64,000 bases of DNA from Jutongia hominis (GCF_014384965.1 NZ_JACRSW010000016.1:1-64000); one strand, 5' to 3'. Positions 46,078 through 55,837 are shown, counted from the stretch's first letter. Numbers and translations: made by a program. The notes: generated from the sequence alone by a model not told the origin.

Positions 46078-46884
46078 TTATTCGTTTCTTATATCATAAT
46101 CTACAATCTTTTTTGAAATAACGATCTGTCTGTAGATCGTTTTATATTCTTCTGTGGAAAGGCTTTCAAGATAGTTCTTTGTAAATGTTTTATAAAATCC
46201 CTTTTGCCGCATGCAGTCTGCTGCTTTGTTATATGCGATTGCGGCTTCCGATGAAGTGGCATATTTTCCGATCAGATAATCTCCGTTCAGATGGATCTTT
46301 GCCACGTATAAAGGTGGCGTTTTGTCGATCTGTGTTACACCATGATAAGTGTTGAAGATCTCTATATTGCTGTAACGGAAATCTTTCCGGTCACCATTGA
46401 CAAATTGATAGTCAATGCCTTCTCTGGCAAAATTTTTGATCCCATAACGGGAATGAATATTGGTTTGCATCCCATATTCTGCAACAAACAGATGATTGCC
46501 TCGACGCATGATCGAATGCTTTGAATAGTAAAAAAGATCATCAGCATCAAACAATAAAATATCCGAAGGACTCAGATGATAGGAAAAGAATTTCTGGTAC
46601 AGATAGATCGGTGTCTTAATATAGAAACCGTTATTCTTAAAATTGATCAGACAGATCCATTTCTGATAAGAAAGATGCGGAAAATCGTCAGGATGGTAGT
46701 CATCAGGTGAATATAAAGTGTTAGTGTCAAGAAGTTTTCTGGCTTCCCGGTAAGCTGCATTCGCTGCTTCTTCCTTATTATAACTGCCAATACTGATATG
46801 TTTGGAATGGTAAGTAATGGAAGTTCTGTAATAGAGCGAACCATCTTTTTTTTTCGCTTCGTAAACACCCGGTAACGTTCCCAT
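46078..46884 (-). CDS. AP2/HNH-like protein with two AP2 domains and an altered HNH core
   Basis: Residues 4-52 (LPGVYEAKKKDGSLYYRTSI, SIGSYNKEEAANAAYREARK) and 180-228 (YHGVTQIDKTPPLYVAKIHL, IGKYATSSEAAIAYNKAA) are AP2-type DNA-binding domains. Between them, residues 156-177 (GIDYQFVNGDRKDFRYSNIE) match the core of HNH endonucleases, where DHINGDxxDNRxxNL is usual; the catalytic His is Tyr159 here. It may be a homing-endonuclease relative kept as a DNA-binding protein. ATG 46884 follows AAGGAG. It is monocistronic between a convergent terminator and the SleB-like gene. Natural targets are unknown. Confidence 0.72.
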   Translation of the reverse strand: MGTLPGVYEAKKKDGSLYYRTSITYHSKHISIGSYNKEEAANAAYREARKLLDTNTLYSPDDYHPDDFPHLSYQKWICLINFKNNGFYIKTPIYLYQKFFSYHLSPSDILLFDADDLFYYSKHSIMRRGNHLFVAEYGMQTNIHSRYGIKNFAREGIDYQFVNGDRKDFRYSNIEIFNTYHGVTQIDKTPPLYVAKIHLNGDYLIGKYATSSEAAIAYNKAADCMRQKGFYKTFTKNYLESLSTEEYKTIYRQIVISKKIVDYDIRNE

Positions 46885-47205
46885 GCCTTGTTTCTCCTTT
46901 GTTTCATTCTATTTAGTATCATATCGTAAATTTTTTAGAAATACAACTGATAGAACCGTTCTTTTTCAAGCCGATGATCAAGCAATCTCTTTTAGGGCAT
47001 AGTTTCCACGAAAATTATCTTCTTATTCCAATAAAAATGTATAAATGTTACAAAAAAGTGAAAAATATGAATAAATACAAGCTATACACATATAATTTGT
47101 AATATGTTTGTAACATTTGGTTATGCTATCAGAAAAATAATGGACTTTAAAATGTTATAAAAGCAGATAGCATAAACAGCAGGGAAAGAAAGGTATGATT
47201 GATCT
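46885..47205. other. Divergent intergenic region with paired inverted repeats
   Basis: Non-coding. AATGTTACAAA (47044-47054) and TTTGTAACATT (47107-47117) face each other around a TATAAT at 47091-47096. A second pair, TTATGCTATC (about 47122) and GATAGCATAA (about 47166), lies closer to the SleB-like gene. These look like operator half-sites or RNA stems controlling that gene. Confidence 0.5.
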
Positions 47206-48375
47206 ATGAATAAAAATAAGAAACGTATAATTGCTTTGGCTGGTGTGACAGGTATGATCTTATCGTTATCGTGTCACCTATTGGATATGCCGATACAGGC
47301 AAAAGAAGCCAGCATTACTTTGATCAAGGATCCTGTTTATACCGATCATGACAAAGTGGCTCTTTTTCCTGAGACGCAGGATACAAAGGAGGATGTATCG
47401 GTGCAGAACCATGATATTGCAACAGATCAAAATGCATCTGCAGAAGCTTTTTGCAGGCTGGATGCATCAAAATTAAAACGTCATCACAACACAGAGAATA
47501 CTACTGATCAGTCACAAAAGCAGCAAACCGTAATGGCCGGTAATGTAAATACGGATGCAGACAATACAAAAAATAATCCATCAACGGATCAAAACGCTGC
47601 AGGCAGTACAACAGATTCTTCAACGAAGGATTCCAAAAAGGATGATTCGGTCAGCACGCTTTTGATTCCGGAACAATGGAATATTGAAATTACTAATTGT
47701 ATTCAAACAGATAGTGCAACATCTGTACAAGAAAAGCCGGAAACAGATGCATCCGATGAAAAGACTGAGCAGACAAACGGACAGACGAAAGAGCAATCCA
47801 ATGATCAGACCAGTGACCAAACAGAGACATCCGCTGAGAAAACAACAGAAGCAAAAGAACAGGATGCAGCTAAAAAAGAACAGCAAAAGAAAAAGGCATT
47901 GCAAAAAAAGAAAAAGGCATTGCAGCAAAAGAAAAAAGCCGTGGCAAAGAAAAAGAAACAAAAAAGAGCAAAAGCATGTCAGGTTATGGCAGGCAGCACC
48001 ACGGACAGACAGATCTTAGAGAGGATTGTAGAAGCAGAAGCCGGAGGAGAGAACCGAAAAGGGAAGATTTTAGTTGCCAATGTGATCTTAAACCGCGTTC
48101 GGCACAAAGAATTTCCTAATACGATAAAGGGGGTTGTCTTTGCTCACAAAGGAAGCCGTTATCAGTTTTCACCGATCGCAGATGGAAGATATTATAAAGT
48201 GCATGTGTCAGGTGATACGAAAAAAGCAGTCAGCCAGGCATTACAGGGGGTGGACGGATCAAAAGGTGCATTATACTTTATGGAGCGAAGAGCAGCCGAT
48301 TCTTCGAATGTCACATGGTTTGATACTGCATTGACTAAGTTGTTCCGCTATGGCTGTCATGAATTCTATAAGTAA
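47206..48375 (+). CDS. Secreted SleB-like cell wall hydrolase
   Basis: The N-terminus (MNKNKKRIIALAGVTGMILS) is a signal or anchor segment. Residues 45-245 are low-complexity Thr/Gln/Asp-rich. Residues 225-262 are a very basic Lys/Gln run with repeats of QKKKALQKKKKAL. The C-terminal 125 residues are a Hydrolase_2 (SleB) domain: ERIVEAEAGGENRKGKILVA, NVILNRVRHKEFPNTIKGVV and GALYFMERR. SleB-type enzymes cleave peptidoglycan, classically spore cortex at germination; here the linker suggests wall attachment or spanning. ATG 47206 follows GAAAGAAAGG. Confidence 0.82.
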   Translation: MNKNKKRIIALAGVTGMILSLSCHLLDMPIQAKEASITLIKDPVYTDHDKVALFPETQDTKEDVSVQNHDIATDQNASAEAFCRLDASKLKRHHNTENTTDQSQKQQTVMAGNVNTDADNTKNNPSTDQNAAGSTTDSSTKDSKKDDSVSTLLIPEQWNIEITNCIQTDSATSVQEKPETDASDEKTEQTNGQTKEQSNDQTSDQTETSAEKTTEAKEQDAAKKEQQKKKALQKKKKALQQKKKAVAKKKKQKRAKACQVMAGSTTDRQILERIVEAEAGGENRKGKILVANVILNRVRHKEFPNTIKGVVFAHKGSRYQFSPIADGRYYKVHVSGDTKKAVSQALQGVDGSKGALYFMERRAADSSNVTWFDTALTKLFRYGCHEFYK

Positions 48376-48577
48376 ACAGACGTGTTGGATTTTTCCGAAT
48401 CATAGCATGATATTTCTTCATTGACCTTTACATTATACAAGGAATCATATATAATTAGTTGTGTTTTTGTTTGAAAATTCCTATCCTGATTTTGTACTAT
48501 GCGTTTTTGCGTGGCAGTAAAAAAGGATAGAGTGTAATTATATTGATTGGTTGCATTGCAACGGAATGGAGGAAATC

Positions 48578-50065
48578 ATGGAAGTAATGTATCAGAGTAC
48601 ACGCAGTACAGGAAAGAAAGTAACAGCTTCACAGGCAATCTTAAAAGGACTTGCTGATGATGGCGGACTTTTTGTGCCGGATGCAATTCCGCAGTTAGAT
48701 GTCTCTTTGGATGAAATTGCAAAGATGAACTATCAGGAAACCGCATATCAGGTTATGAAGCAGTTTTTTACGGACTTTACACAAGAAGAATTAGAAAAAT
48801 GTATCGAACGTGCTTATGATGCAAAATTTGATACAAAAGAGATCGCACCTTTGGTAGAAAAAGACGGAGTCTATTATCTGGAACTTTTCCATGGTGCAAC
48901 GATCGCATTTAAAGATATGGCACTTTCCATTCTTCCACATCTTCTTACGACTTCTGCTAAGAAGAACCATATTACAAACCAGATCGTGATCCTGACAGCT
49001 ACATCAGGAGATACCGGAAAAGCTGCTTTAGCCGGATTTGCCGATGTAGAAGGTACAAGCATTATCGTGTTCTATCCAAAGAATGGTGTTAGTGCGATCC
49101 AGGAAAGACAGATGGTAACACAGAAAGGTGCTAATACAAAAGTCGTTGGTATCACCGGAAACTTTGATGATGCACAAAGCGGTGTAAAAGCAATGTTTAA
49201 TAATAAGGAACTGGCAAAAGCCATGAATGCAAAGGGATATCAGTTCTCATCTGCAAATTCGATCAACATCGGACGTCTGGTGCCACAGGTTGTTTACTAT
49301 GTATATTCTTATACAAGACTTCTTGCACAGGGAGTGGTAAAAGAAGGTGAACAGGTAAATTTTGTAGTACCGACAGGAAACTTTGGTAATATTTTAGCGG
49401 CATTTTATGCAAAGAACATGGGTGTGCCGGTTGGCAAGCTGATCTGTGCGTCAAATGACAACAAGGTATTATATGATTTCTTTGAGACCGGAGTTTACGA
49501 TAAAAACCGTGAGTTTATTTTAACAACATCACCATCTATGGATATTCTGATCTCAAGTAACTTAGAACGTCTGATCTATAAGATTGCCGGCGAAGATGCA
49601 AAAGCAACTGCTGATATGATGGCAGCACTTGCTAAAGATGGTAAATACAGTATCACAGATGCAATGAAAGAGCAGATGAAAGACTTTATCGGTGGCTGGG
49701 CAAGTGAAGAAAAGACAGCTTCTGAGATCAAGAGAGTTTATGACAAGACAGGTTATGTCATGGATACCCATACAGCAGTTGCATCGGCTGTATATCATGA
49801 TTACAAAGAAAAGACAGGTGACCAGACAAAAACGGTGATCGCTTCTACCGCAAGCCCATACAAGTTTGCAACAAGTGTTATGACAGCGATTGACAATAAA
49901 TATGAAGGAATGGATGATTTTGCGTTGATCGATGAGTTAAGCAAGACATCAGGCACAACAATTCCAAAAGCAGTAGAAGAGATCCGTACAGCACCTGTAT
50001 TGCATGATACCGTATGTGAAACAGCGGATATGCAAAAGACAGTAGAGGAAATTCTCGGACTGTAA
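48578..50065 (+). CDS. thrC: Threonine synthase ThrC
   Basis: A 495-residue PLP enzyme of the longer ThrC type: MYQSTRSTGKKVTASQAILK, ADDGGLFVPDAIPQLD, LFHGATIAFKDMAL with the PLP Lys, TATSGDTGKAALAGF and VVPTGNFGNILAAFYAKNMG. It converts O-phosphohomoserine to threonine. ATG 48578 has GGAGG five bases upstream; the frame extends to 48551. Before it, CTATCCT/AGGATAG (about 48,481-48,533) could form a long-range stem, but no T-box was recognised. Confidence 0.95.
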   Translation: MEVMYQSTRSTGKKVTASQAILKGLADDGGLFVPDAIPQLDVSLDEIAKMNYQETAYQVMKQFFTDFTQEELEKCIERAYDAKFDTKEIAPLVEKDGVYYLELFHGATIAFKDMALSILPHLLTTSAKKNHITNQIVILTATSGDTGKAALAGFADVEGTSIIVFYPKNGVSAIQERQMVTQKGANTKVVGITGNFDDAQSGVKAMFNNKELAKAMNAKGYQFSSANSINIGRLVPQVVYYVYSYTRLLAQGVVKEGEQVNFVVPTGNFGNILAAFYAKNMGVPVGKLICASNDNKVLYDFFETGVYDKNREFILTTSPSMDILISSNLERLIYKIAGEDAKATADMMAALAKDGKYSITDAMKEQMKDFIGGWASEEKTASEIKRVYDKTGYVMDTHTAVASAVYHDYKEKTGDQTKTVIASTASPYKFATSVMTAIDNKYEGMDDFALIDELSKTSGTTIPKAVEEIRTAPVLHDTVCETADMQKTVEEILGL

Positions 50066-50154
50066 CAGAGTACGAAATTTCAAACAAAAGACTACCGTTA
50101 TATGTATGATTTTCTTTTAATAAAAAAGCAAATTGGTTTTTTTTAGGAAAAAAC

Positions 50155-50183
50155 TTGCATTTCCTCTTGGAAAGTGGTATTCT
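50155..50183 (+). promoter_or_regulatory. Promoter of the rimP-nusA-infB operon
   Basis: TTGCAT (50155-50160), 17-base spacer, TATTCT (50178-50183). A strong hairpin follows in the leader. Confidence 0.55.
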
Positions 50184-50208
50184 TATATAGAAATAGTTAA
50201 TTAGAGTA

Positions 50209-50240
50209 AGAGTGGACTGCGAAGTCCACTCTTTCATTTT
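50209..50240 (+). terminator. Leader hairpin ahead of rimP (terminator-like)
   Basis: AGAGTGGACT/AGTCCACTCT is a perfect 10-bp stem with a GCGA tetraloop, followed by TTCATTTTG. It lies downstream of the putative promoter and before rimP, so it may be an attenuator for the operon. NusA, encoded in the operon, is a known factor at such structures. Confidence 0.6.
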
Positions 50241-50307
50241 GTGTTTTACAGGAAATGTTCAGACATGAAATGAGAAAAATATGCGAGAAAGAAAAGAGGT
50301 TATGCAT

Positions 50308-50805
50308 TTGTCAAAACGAGAAGAATATGAAGCTCGTGCTGAAAAGCTGTTAGAGCCGATTATGGAAGAAAATCATTTTGAACTGGTTGATGTAGAGTAC
50401 GTAAAAGAAGCCGGTAACTGGTATCTGCGTGCCTATGTAGACAAAGAAGGCGGTATTACTTTAGATGACTGTGAATTAGTCAACAGAGCCTGGAGTGATC
50501 TGATGGATGAAAATGATTTTATACCGGAAGCTTATATTTTAGAAGTAAGTTCACCGGGTCTTGGCAGACAGTTAAAGAAAGAAAAAGATTTCAAACGAAG
50601 CATTGGTCAGGACGTTGATGTGAAGTTTTACCAGTCACGAAAAATCCCTGCAGGCAGGAATGGCAAGGAAGTATCCGTAAAAGAGATCACCGGTACATTA
50701 AAGGCATACACAAAGGAAAAGATAACGTTAGAAACCGATTTTGCAAAAGAGTATGAGATCGCATGTTCTGACATTTCAACTGTAAAACTGACAATAGATT
50801 TTTAA
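50308..50805 (+). CDS. rimP: Ribosome maturation factor RimP
   Basis: A 165-residue RimP: LLEPIMEENHFELVDVEYVK, WYLRAYVDKEGGITLDDCEL, YILEVSSPGLGRQLKKEKDF. It aids 30S subunit assembly. The start is set at TTG 50308 (SKREEYEARAEKLL) because AGAGG ends eight bases before it; ATG 50302 is too close and ATG 50281 adds residues unlike the family. First gene of the rimP-nusA-ylxR-ylxQ-infB-rbfA cluster. Confidence 0.9.
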   Translation: MSKREEYEARAEKLLEPIMEENHFELVDVEYVKEAGNWYLRAYVDKEGGITLDDCELVNRAWSDLMDENDFIPEAYILEVSSPGLGRQLKKEKDFKRSIGQDVDVKFYQSRKIPAGRNGKEVSVKEITGTLKAYTKEKITLETDFAKEYEIACSDISTVKLTIDF

Positions 50806-50824
50806 GAAAAGGGAGGCAGATAAT

Positions 50825-51892
50825 ATGGCTGCAAGAAAAAAAGCAACAGTAAACGACCGTACAGAATTACTGGAAGCGTTGGATGAACTTGAAAAGGAAA
50901 AACAGATCAGCAAGGAGATCATCATTCAGGCAATTGAAAGTTCTCTTTTGGCTGCCTGTAAAGATGAATACGGAAAATCCGATAATATCAAAGTGATTTT
51001 TGACCGTGAGACAGGTGCGATCGGTGTTTATGCAGAAATGGAGATCGTGGAAGATGATCTTTTAGAAGATGAAACAACACAGATGGCATTTTCGGTAGCA
51101 GATGCAAAGTATAAGAATATCAAAGTCGGTGATGTGATTGATATTGAAGTAACACCAAAGAACTTTGGACGAATCGCTGCACAGAAAGCAAAACAGGTCG
51201 TTGTACAAAAGATCCGTGAAGAAGAAAGAAAGGTGCTGTATGTACAGTATTTAGAGAAAGAAAGAGAAGTGATCACAGGTATCGTACAGCGTTACAGTGG
51301 AAGAAACGTCTGTATTAACCTTGGAAAAGTCGATGCGATCCTGATGGAAAGCGAGCAGGTTCCGGGAGAACGTTTCCGTCCGACAGAACATATCAAGTTA
51401 TATGTCGTAGAAGTTAAAGATACACCAAAGGGACCTCGTATTACCGTATCACGTACACATCCTGAATTTGTTAAGAGACTCTTTGAAGAAGAAGTAACAG
51501 AGATCCAGGATGGCACCGTAGAGATCAAGAGCATTGCAAGAGAAGCAGGATCACGTACCAAGATTGCCGTTACTACACAGATTCCTGATGTCGATGCGGT
51601 TGGTGCATGCGTTGGTATGAATGGTGCGCGTGTCAATGCGATCGTCGAAGAATTACGTGGTGAAAAGATCGATATCGTAAACTGGAGCGAGTCACCGGAA
51701 GTATTCATTGAAAATGCGTTAAGTCCTTCGGAAGTAACATCTGTTACGGTAGATGAAGAAGAAAAGACAGCACGTGTTATCGTGCCGGAGAACCAGTTAT
51801 CTCTTGCTATTGGTAAAGAAGGACAAAATGCCCGTCTTGCAGCAAAATTGACAGGTTACAAAGTAGATATCAAATGTGAAGAAACCCTGTAG
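50825..51892 (+). CDS. nusA: Transcription termination/antitermination factor NusA
   Basis: A 355-residue NusA: N-terminal RNA-polymerase-binding domain (LLEALDELEKEKQISKEIII), S1 domain (EVITGIVQRYSGRNVCINLG), and two KH domains (GACVGMNGARVNAIVEELRG; SLAIGKEGQNARLAAKLTGY). It lacks the C-terminal acidic repeats of proteobacterial NusA, as normal for Firmicutes. ATG 50825 follows AAGGGAGGCAGATAAT, 19 bases after rimP. Confidence 0.96.
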   Translation: MAARKKATVNDRTELLEALDELEKEKQISKEIIIQAIESSLLAACKDEYGKSDNIKVIFDRETGAIGVYAEMEIVEDDLLEDETTQMAFSVADAKYKNIKVGDVIDIEVTPKNFGRIAAQKAKQVVVQKIREEERKVLYVQYLEKEREVITGIVQRYSGRNVCINLGKVDAILMESEQVPGERFRPTEHIKLYVVEVKDTPKGPRITVSRTHPEFVKRLFEEEVTEIQDGTVEIKSIAREAGSRTKIAVTTQIPDVDAVGACVGMNGARVNAIVEELRGEKIDIVNWSESPEVFIENALSPSEVTSVTVDEEEKTARVIVPENQLSLAIGKEGQNARLAAKLTGYKVDIKCEETL

Positions 51893-51975
51893 GATTTAGC
51901 AAAATAAGTTCTGTTTGTTTTGGCAGATGACAATCTGGCAAGGTCGTACCGGAAAGTGGATAGGAGGTGTTTATA

Positions 51976-52269
51976 ATGGGAAATAAAGGTAATGTGCATG
52001 TAAAAAAGATTCCGATGCGTCAATGCACAGGATGCAATGAACGCAAAGAAAAAAAGAGTCTGATCCGAATTATTCGTACACCGGAAGATGAGATCGCAGT
52101 TGATTTCACAGGAAAGAAAAACGGCAGAGGTGCATATATATGTAATTCGATAGACTGTTTGAAACTTGCACAGAAGAAAAAATCGTTAGAACGCTCGTTA
52201 AAGACCACGATTCCGGAAACGGTTTATCAGGAACTGGCAAAGGAGATGAGTGACAATGAAAACGGATAG
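51976..52269 (+). CDS. ylxR: YlxR (DUF448) RNA-binding protein, RNase P modulator RnpM
   Basis: A 97-residue protein with IPMRQCTGCNERKEKKSLIR, FTGKKNGRGAYICNSIDC and LAQKKKSLERSLK, the YlxR signature. The family, also called RnpM, binds RNA and has been linked to RNase P. ATG 51976 follows TAGGAGGTGTTTATA. Its end overlaps the ylxQ start by 14 bases. Confidence 0.92.
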   Translation: MGNKGNVHVKKIPMRQCTGCNERKEKKSLIRIIRTPEDEIAVDFTGKKNGRGAYICNSIDCLKLAQKKKSLERSLKTTIPETVYQELAKEMSDNENG

Positions 52270-52558
52270 TGTTCTTCGTATGATCGGTCTTGCGGCAAAA
52301 GCAGGAAAAGTAGTAAGCGGAGAATTTATGACAGAAAATGCGGTAAAGTCTAAGGAAGCGTACCTAGTCATTATTGCACAGGATGTCTCTAATAATACCA
52401 GAAAGAAGTTCGGAAATATGTGTAGCTATTATAAGGTGGAAATGCGTGAATATGCGGATAAAGATGCATTAGGGCATGCCATCGGAAAAGAATTCCGTGC
52501 ATCACTGGCAGTAATTGATAAAGGCCTTGCACAGGCAGTTTTGAAGAAAATGAACTAG
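52256..52558 (+). CDS. ylxQ: L7Ae-family ribosomal-protein-like YlxQ
   Basis: A 100-residue L7Ae/L30e fold: VLRMIGLAAKAGKVVSGEFM, YLVIIAQDVSNNTRKKF and HAIGKEFRASLAVIDKGLAQ. YlxQ-type proteins are kink-turn RNA binders. ATG 52256 is nested in the end of ylxR with AGGAG about ten bases upstream; infB begins 17 bases downstream. Confidence 0.92.
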   Translation: MKTDSVLRMIGLAAKAGKVVSGEFMTENAVKSKEAYLVIIAQDVSNNTRKKFGNMCSYYKVEMREYADKDALGHAIGKEFRASLAVIDKGLAQAVLKKMN

Positions 52559-52574
52559 GAGGTTATAGAAACAT

Positions 52575-55379
52575 ATGGCAAAAATGAGGATATATGATAT
52601 TGCAAGAAGTTTACAGGAAAAACTTCCTGATTTAAAAAGCAAAGATTTAGTAGCATTGCTCCAGAAGAACGGTTTTGAAGTTAAAAGCACACAGTCAAGC
52701 ATTGAAGATGATGCGATTGGATTTTTATTAAAATATTATCAAAACAAACCGGCTCAGGCAGCAAAGAAAGAAAAGGCTGTAAGTACAGCAACAAAGACAA
52801 AAGAAACTGCTCCAAAAGCTGCAAAAGAAGCACCTGCTGCCAAAGAAGAAAAGAAAGAAAAAGCAGTCAAAGAGACTCCTGTGGCAAAAGAGGAGAAAGA
52901 AGCTTTAAAGGCTGAGACAAAAAGCGAGGAAAGAAAAGAGACAAAAGCCACAGTTAAAGAAGAGAAGAGAGAAGAAAACAAGAAAGCAGATCCATCTGTA
53001 AAGAGAGAAGAAAAGAAGGCATCACCGGATAAAGAACAGGATCGTTCTAAAAATTCATCCCGTGAGACGAATAATAACCGCCAAAATAACAATACTCGTA
53101 ATCAAGGAGATAACCGTCAGAATAACCGCGATAACCGTAACGGAAACCGTCAGGGCAGTTACAACCGTGATAACCGCAATGGAAACCGTCAGGGTGGCTA
53201 CAACCGAGATAACAACGGAAACCGTCAGGGCGGTTACAACCGTGACAACAACGGGAACCGTCAGGGCGGCTACAACCGTGATAATAACGGGAACCGTCAG
53301 GGCGGCTACAACCGTGATAATAACGGAAACCGTCAGGGTGGTTACAACCGTGATAACAAGAATGGAAACCGCAGAGGCGGTAACGATTCCAGAAGAATGG
53401 CACCGGCAATGGATGTGATCACACCGGAAGTAAAACAGTCACGTCAGCAGCGTGCAAACAAAGACTCGAGAAGTGCGAAGCAAAGACATGGTAAGGACAG
53501 AAATTATAACAATTATGATGATGATATGTTCAACCAGAGCAAGAACCGCAAGAAGAAGGATCCGAACCGCAAAGGTGCATTTATCAAGCCGGAACCGGTT
53601 GAAAAGCCAAAGGAGCCGGATGATGGAATCCGTAATATCATTCTTCCTGAGAAAATGACGATCAAAGAGCTTGCAGATATCATTAAAGTACCTGCATCAA
53701 CCGTGATCAAGAACCTGTTCCTTCGTGGCGAAGTCGTTACTTTGAATCACGAGATCACATATGAAGAAGGTGAAGAGATCGCATTAGAGTATAACTGTAT
53801 CGCTGAGATGGAAGAAAAGGTCGATGTGATCGCAGAACTCTTAAAGGAAGATGAAGAAAGCGAAGACTTAATGGAAAAACGTCCTCCTGTTGTCTGTGTT
53901 ATGGGTCATGTCGATCATGGTAAGACATCCTTACTGGATGCCATTCGTGAAGCCCATGTAACAGATAAAGAAGCCGGTGGAATCACACAGCATATCGGTG
54001 CTTATGTGACAGAGATCAATGGAGAAAAGATCACATTCCTTGATACACCGGGACATGAAGCATTTACTTCTATGCGTATGCGTGGTGCACAGTCAACGGA
54101 TATTGCGATTCTTGTCGTTGCAGCAGATGATGGTGTTATGCCGCAGACAATTGAAGCAATCAACCATGCAAAAGCAGCAGGCGTAGAAATCATCGTAGCC
54201 GTAAATAAGATCGATAAGCCAAGTGCTAACGTAGAAAGAGTAAAACAGGAATTAGTAGAATATGGTCTTGTAGCAGAAGACTGGGGCGGAGATACGGTAT
54301 TCGTACCGGTATCAGCTCATACAAAAGAAGGTATCGACCAGTTGCTCGAAATGATCATTCTGACAGCAGAAGTCAGCGAGTTAAAAGCGAACCCTAACCG
54401 TAAAGCAAGAGGTGTTGTGATCGAAGCACAGCTTGATAAAGGACGCGGACCGGTTGCAACCGTACTGGTTCAGAAAGGTACTCTTCATGTTGGAGATAAC
54501 ATTGCAGTAGGTGCAGCTTATGGTAAGATTCGTGCAATGATGAATTCGAATGGACAGCGTGTCAAAGAAGCACTTCCTTCTACTCCTGTAGAAATCTTAG
54601 GACTTCATGACGTACCGGATGCCGGTGAAATCTTTATGGCAACCGATTCTGATAAAGAGGCTAGAAATATTGCCGAGACTTATATCAGCACAGGCAGAGA
54701 AAAGCTTCTTGATGATACAAAGTCTAAACTTACATTAGATGGTCTGTTCTCTCAGATTCAGGCAGGAAATATCAAAGAATTGAACCTGATTGTAAAAGCT
54801 GATGTACAGGGATCGGTAGAAGCAGTAAAACAGAGTCTGATGAAGTTAAGCAATGAAGAAGTTGCTGTTCGTATCATTCATGCCGGAGTTGGTGCAATCA
54901 ATGAATCCGACGTATCGTTAGCAAGTGCTTCGAATGCGATCATCATTGGCTTTAACGTTCGTCCTGATAACACAGCAAAAGAAACAGCAGAACGTGAAAA
55001 AGTTGATGTCCGTCTGTATCGTGTTATTTACAATGCGATTGAAGATATTGAAGCAGCTATGAAGGGTATGTTAGATCCTGAATATGAAGAGAAAGTGATC
55101 GGCCATGCAGAAGTACGTCAGACATTCAAGGCTTCCGGCGTTGGTATGATCGCAGGATCTTATGTACTTGACGGTAAGTTCCAGCGTGGATGTAAAGTTC
55201 GTATTTCACGTGAAGGCGAGCAGATCTTTGAAGGAAACTTAGCTTCCCTGAAGCGTTTCAAGGACGATGTGAAAGAAGTGGCTGCAGGATATGAATGTGG
55301 TCTTGTGTTTGAAAACTTTAATGACATTAAGGTAGAGGATCAGATCGAAGCTTATATTATGGTTGAGGTTCCTCGCTAG
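52575..55379 (+). CDS. infB: Translation initiation factor IF-2
   Basis: A 934-residue IF-2. Residues 1-60 are the IF2-N domain ([20 protein letters not shown]). Residues 70-170 are Lys/Glu/Ala-rich, and residues 175-275 hold [12 protein letters not shown] repeats. A second IF2-N ([20 protein letters not shown]) follows. Then come the GTPase ([46 protein letters not shown]) and domains II-IV with fMet-tRNA binding at the C-terminus ([20 protein letters not shown]). ATG 52575 follows GGAGGTTATAGAAACAT. The repetitive N-terminus is non-essential in related factors. Confidence 0.97.
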   Translation: MAKMRIYDIARSLQEKLPDLKSKDLVALLQKNGFEVKSTQSSIEDDAIGFLLKYYQNKPAQAAKKEKAVSTATKTKETAPKAAKEAPAAKEEKKEKAVKETPVAKEEKEALKAETKSEERKETKATVKEEKREENKKADPSVKREEKKASPDKEQDRSKNSSRETNNNRQNNNTRNQGDNRQNNRDNRNGNRQGSYNRDNRNGNRQGGYNRDNNGNRQGGYNRDNNGNRQGGYNRDNNGNRQGGYNRDNNGNRQGGYNRDNKNGNRRGGNDSRRMAPAMDVITPEVKQSRQQRANKDSRSAKQRHGKDRNYNNYDDDMFNQSKNRKKKDPNRKGAFIKPEPVEKPKEPDDGIRNIILPEKMTIKELADIIKVPASTVIKNLFLRGEVVTLNHEITYEEGEEIALEYNCIAEMEEKVDVIAELLKEDEESEDLMEKRPPVVCVMGHVDHGKTSLLDAIREAHVTDKEAGGITQHIGAYVTEINGEKITFLDTPGHEAFTSMRMRGAQSTDIAILVVAADDGVMPQTIEAINHAKAAGVEIIVAVNKIDKPSANVERVKQELVEYGLVAEDWGGDTVFVPVSAHTKEGIDQLLEMIILTAEVSELKANPNRKARGVVIEAQLDKGRGPVATVLVQKGTLHVGDNIAVGAAYGKIRAMMNSNGQRVKEALPSTPVEILGLHDVPDAGEIFMATDSDKEARNIAETYISTGREKLLDDTKSKLTLDGLFSQIQAGNIKELNLIVKADVQGSVEAVKQSLMKLSNEEVAVRIIHAGVGAINESDVSLASASNAIIIGFNVRPDNTAKETAEREKVDVRLYRVIYNAIEDIEAAMKGMLDPEYEEKVIGHAEVRQTFKASGVGMIAGSYVLDGKFQRGCKVRISREGEQIFEGNLASLKRFKDDVKEVAAGYECGLVFENFNDIKVEDQIEAYIMVEVPR
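53140..53375 (+). repeat. 36-bp (12-codon) repeats inside infB
   Basis: Seven or so in-frame units encode [12 protein letters not shown] variants, the central ones almost identical in DNA (for example GGGAACCGTCAGGGCGGCTA). The first and last units have NRN/KNG variants and Ser for Gly. Copy number is likely to vary between strains. Confidence 0.9.
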
Positions 55380-55462
55380 TACAGTGTTTTTGACTCTGTA
55401 TCGTAAATGCTGTACCGGTATAGAAATTGTGCTGTCAAATGGCAGCGGAATGGAGATTTCTT

Positions 55463-55837
55463 ATGAAGAAAAACAGTATAAAATATTCCAGAATGGTAGG
55501 AGAAGTGCAAAGAGAATTAAGTAAGATCATTTCTTTTGAAGTGAAAGATCCAAGAATTCATCCTATGACTTCCGTAGTATCTGTAGAAGTGACTCCTGAC
55601 CTGAAATATGCTAAGGTTTTTGTCAGTGTATTAGGCAGCGATCAGGAAAAAAAGGATACACAGGAAGGTTTAAAGAGTGCAGCTTCTCATATCCGTACAC
55701 AGTTAGCGAGAACATTAAATTTAAGAAATACGCCGGAATTAACATTTGTGATTGATGATTCGATCGAATATGGTGTTACGATGTCGAAACGTATTGATGA
55801 TCTTGCAGCACAGGAAATGAAAGAAAAAGAGGATTAG
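55463..55837 (+). CDS. rbfA: Ribosome-binding factor A
   Basis: A 124-residue KH-fold protein: SRMVGEVQRELSKIISFEVK, MTSVVSVEVTPDLKYAKVFV and SHIRTQLARTLNLRNTPELT. It acts in 16S rRNA 5' end and 30S maturation. ATG 55463 follows TGGAGATTTCTT. The frame is open from 55427 but that adds unrelated residues. Confidence 0.95.
   Translation: MKKNSIKYSRMVGEVQRELSKIISFEVKDPRIHPMTSVVSVEVTPDLKYAKVFVSVLGSDQEKKDTQEGLKSAASHIRTQLARTLNLRNTPELTFVIDDSIEYGVTMSKRIDDLAAQEMKEKED

Noticed and set aside
48376..48577. T-box ahead of thrC
   Set aside because: No AGGGTGGNACCGCG-type antiterminator block found; the same holds for leuC, asnB and alaS leaders.
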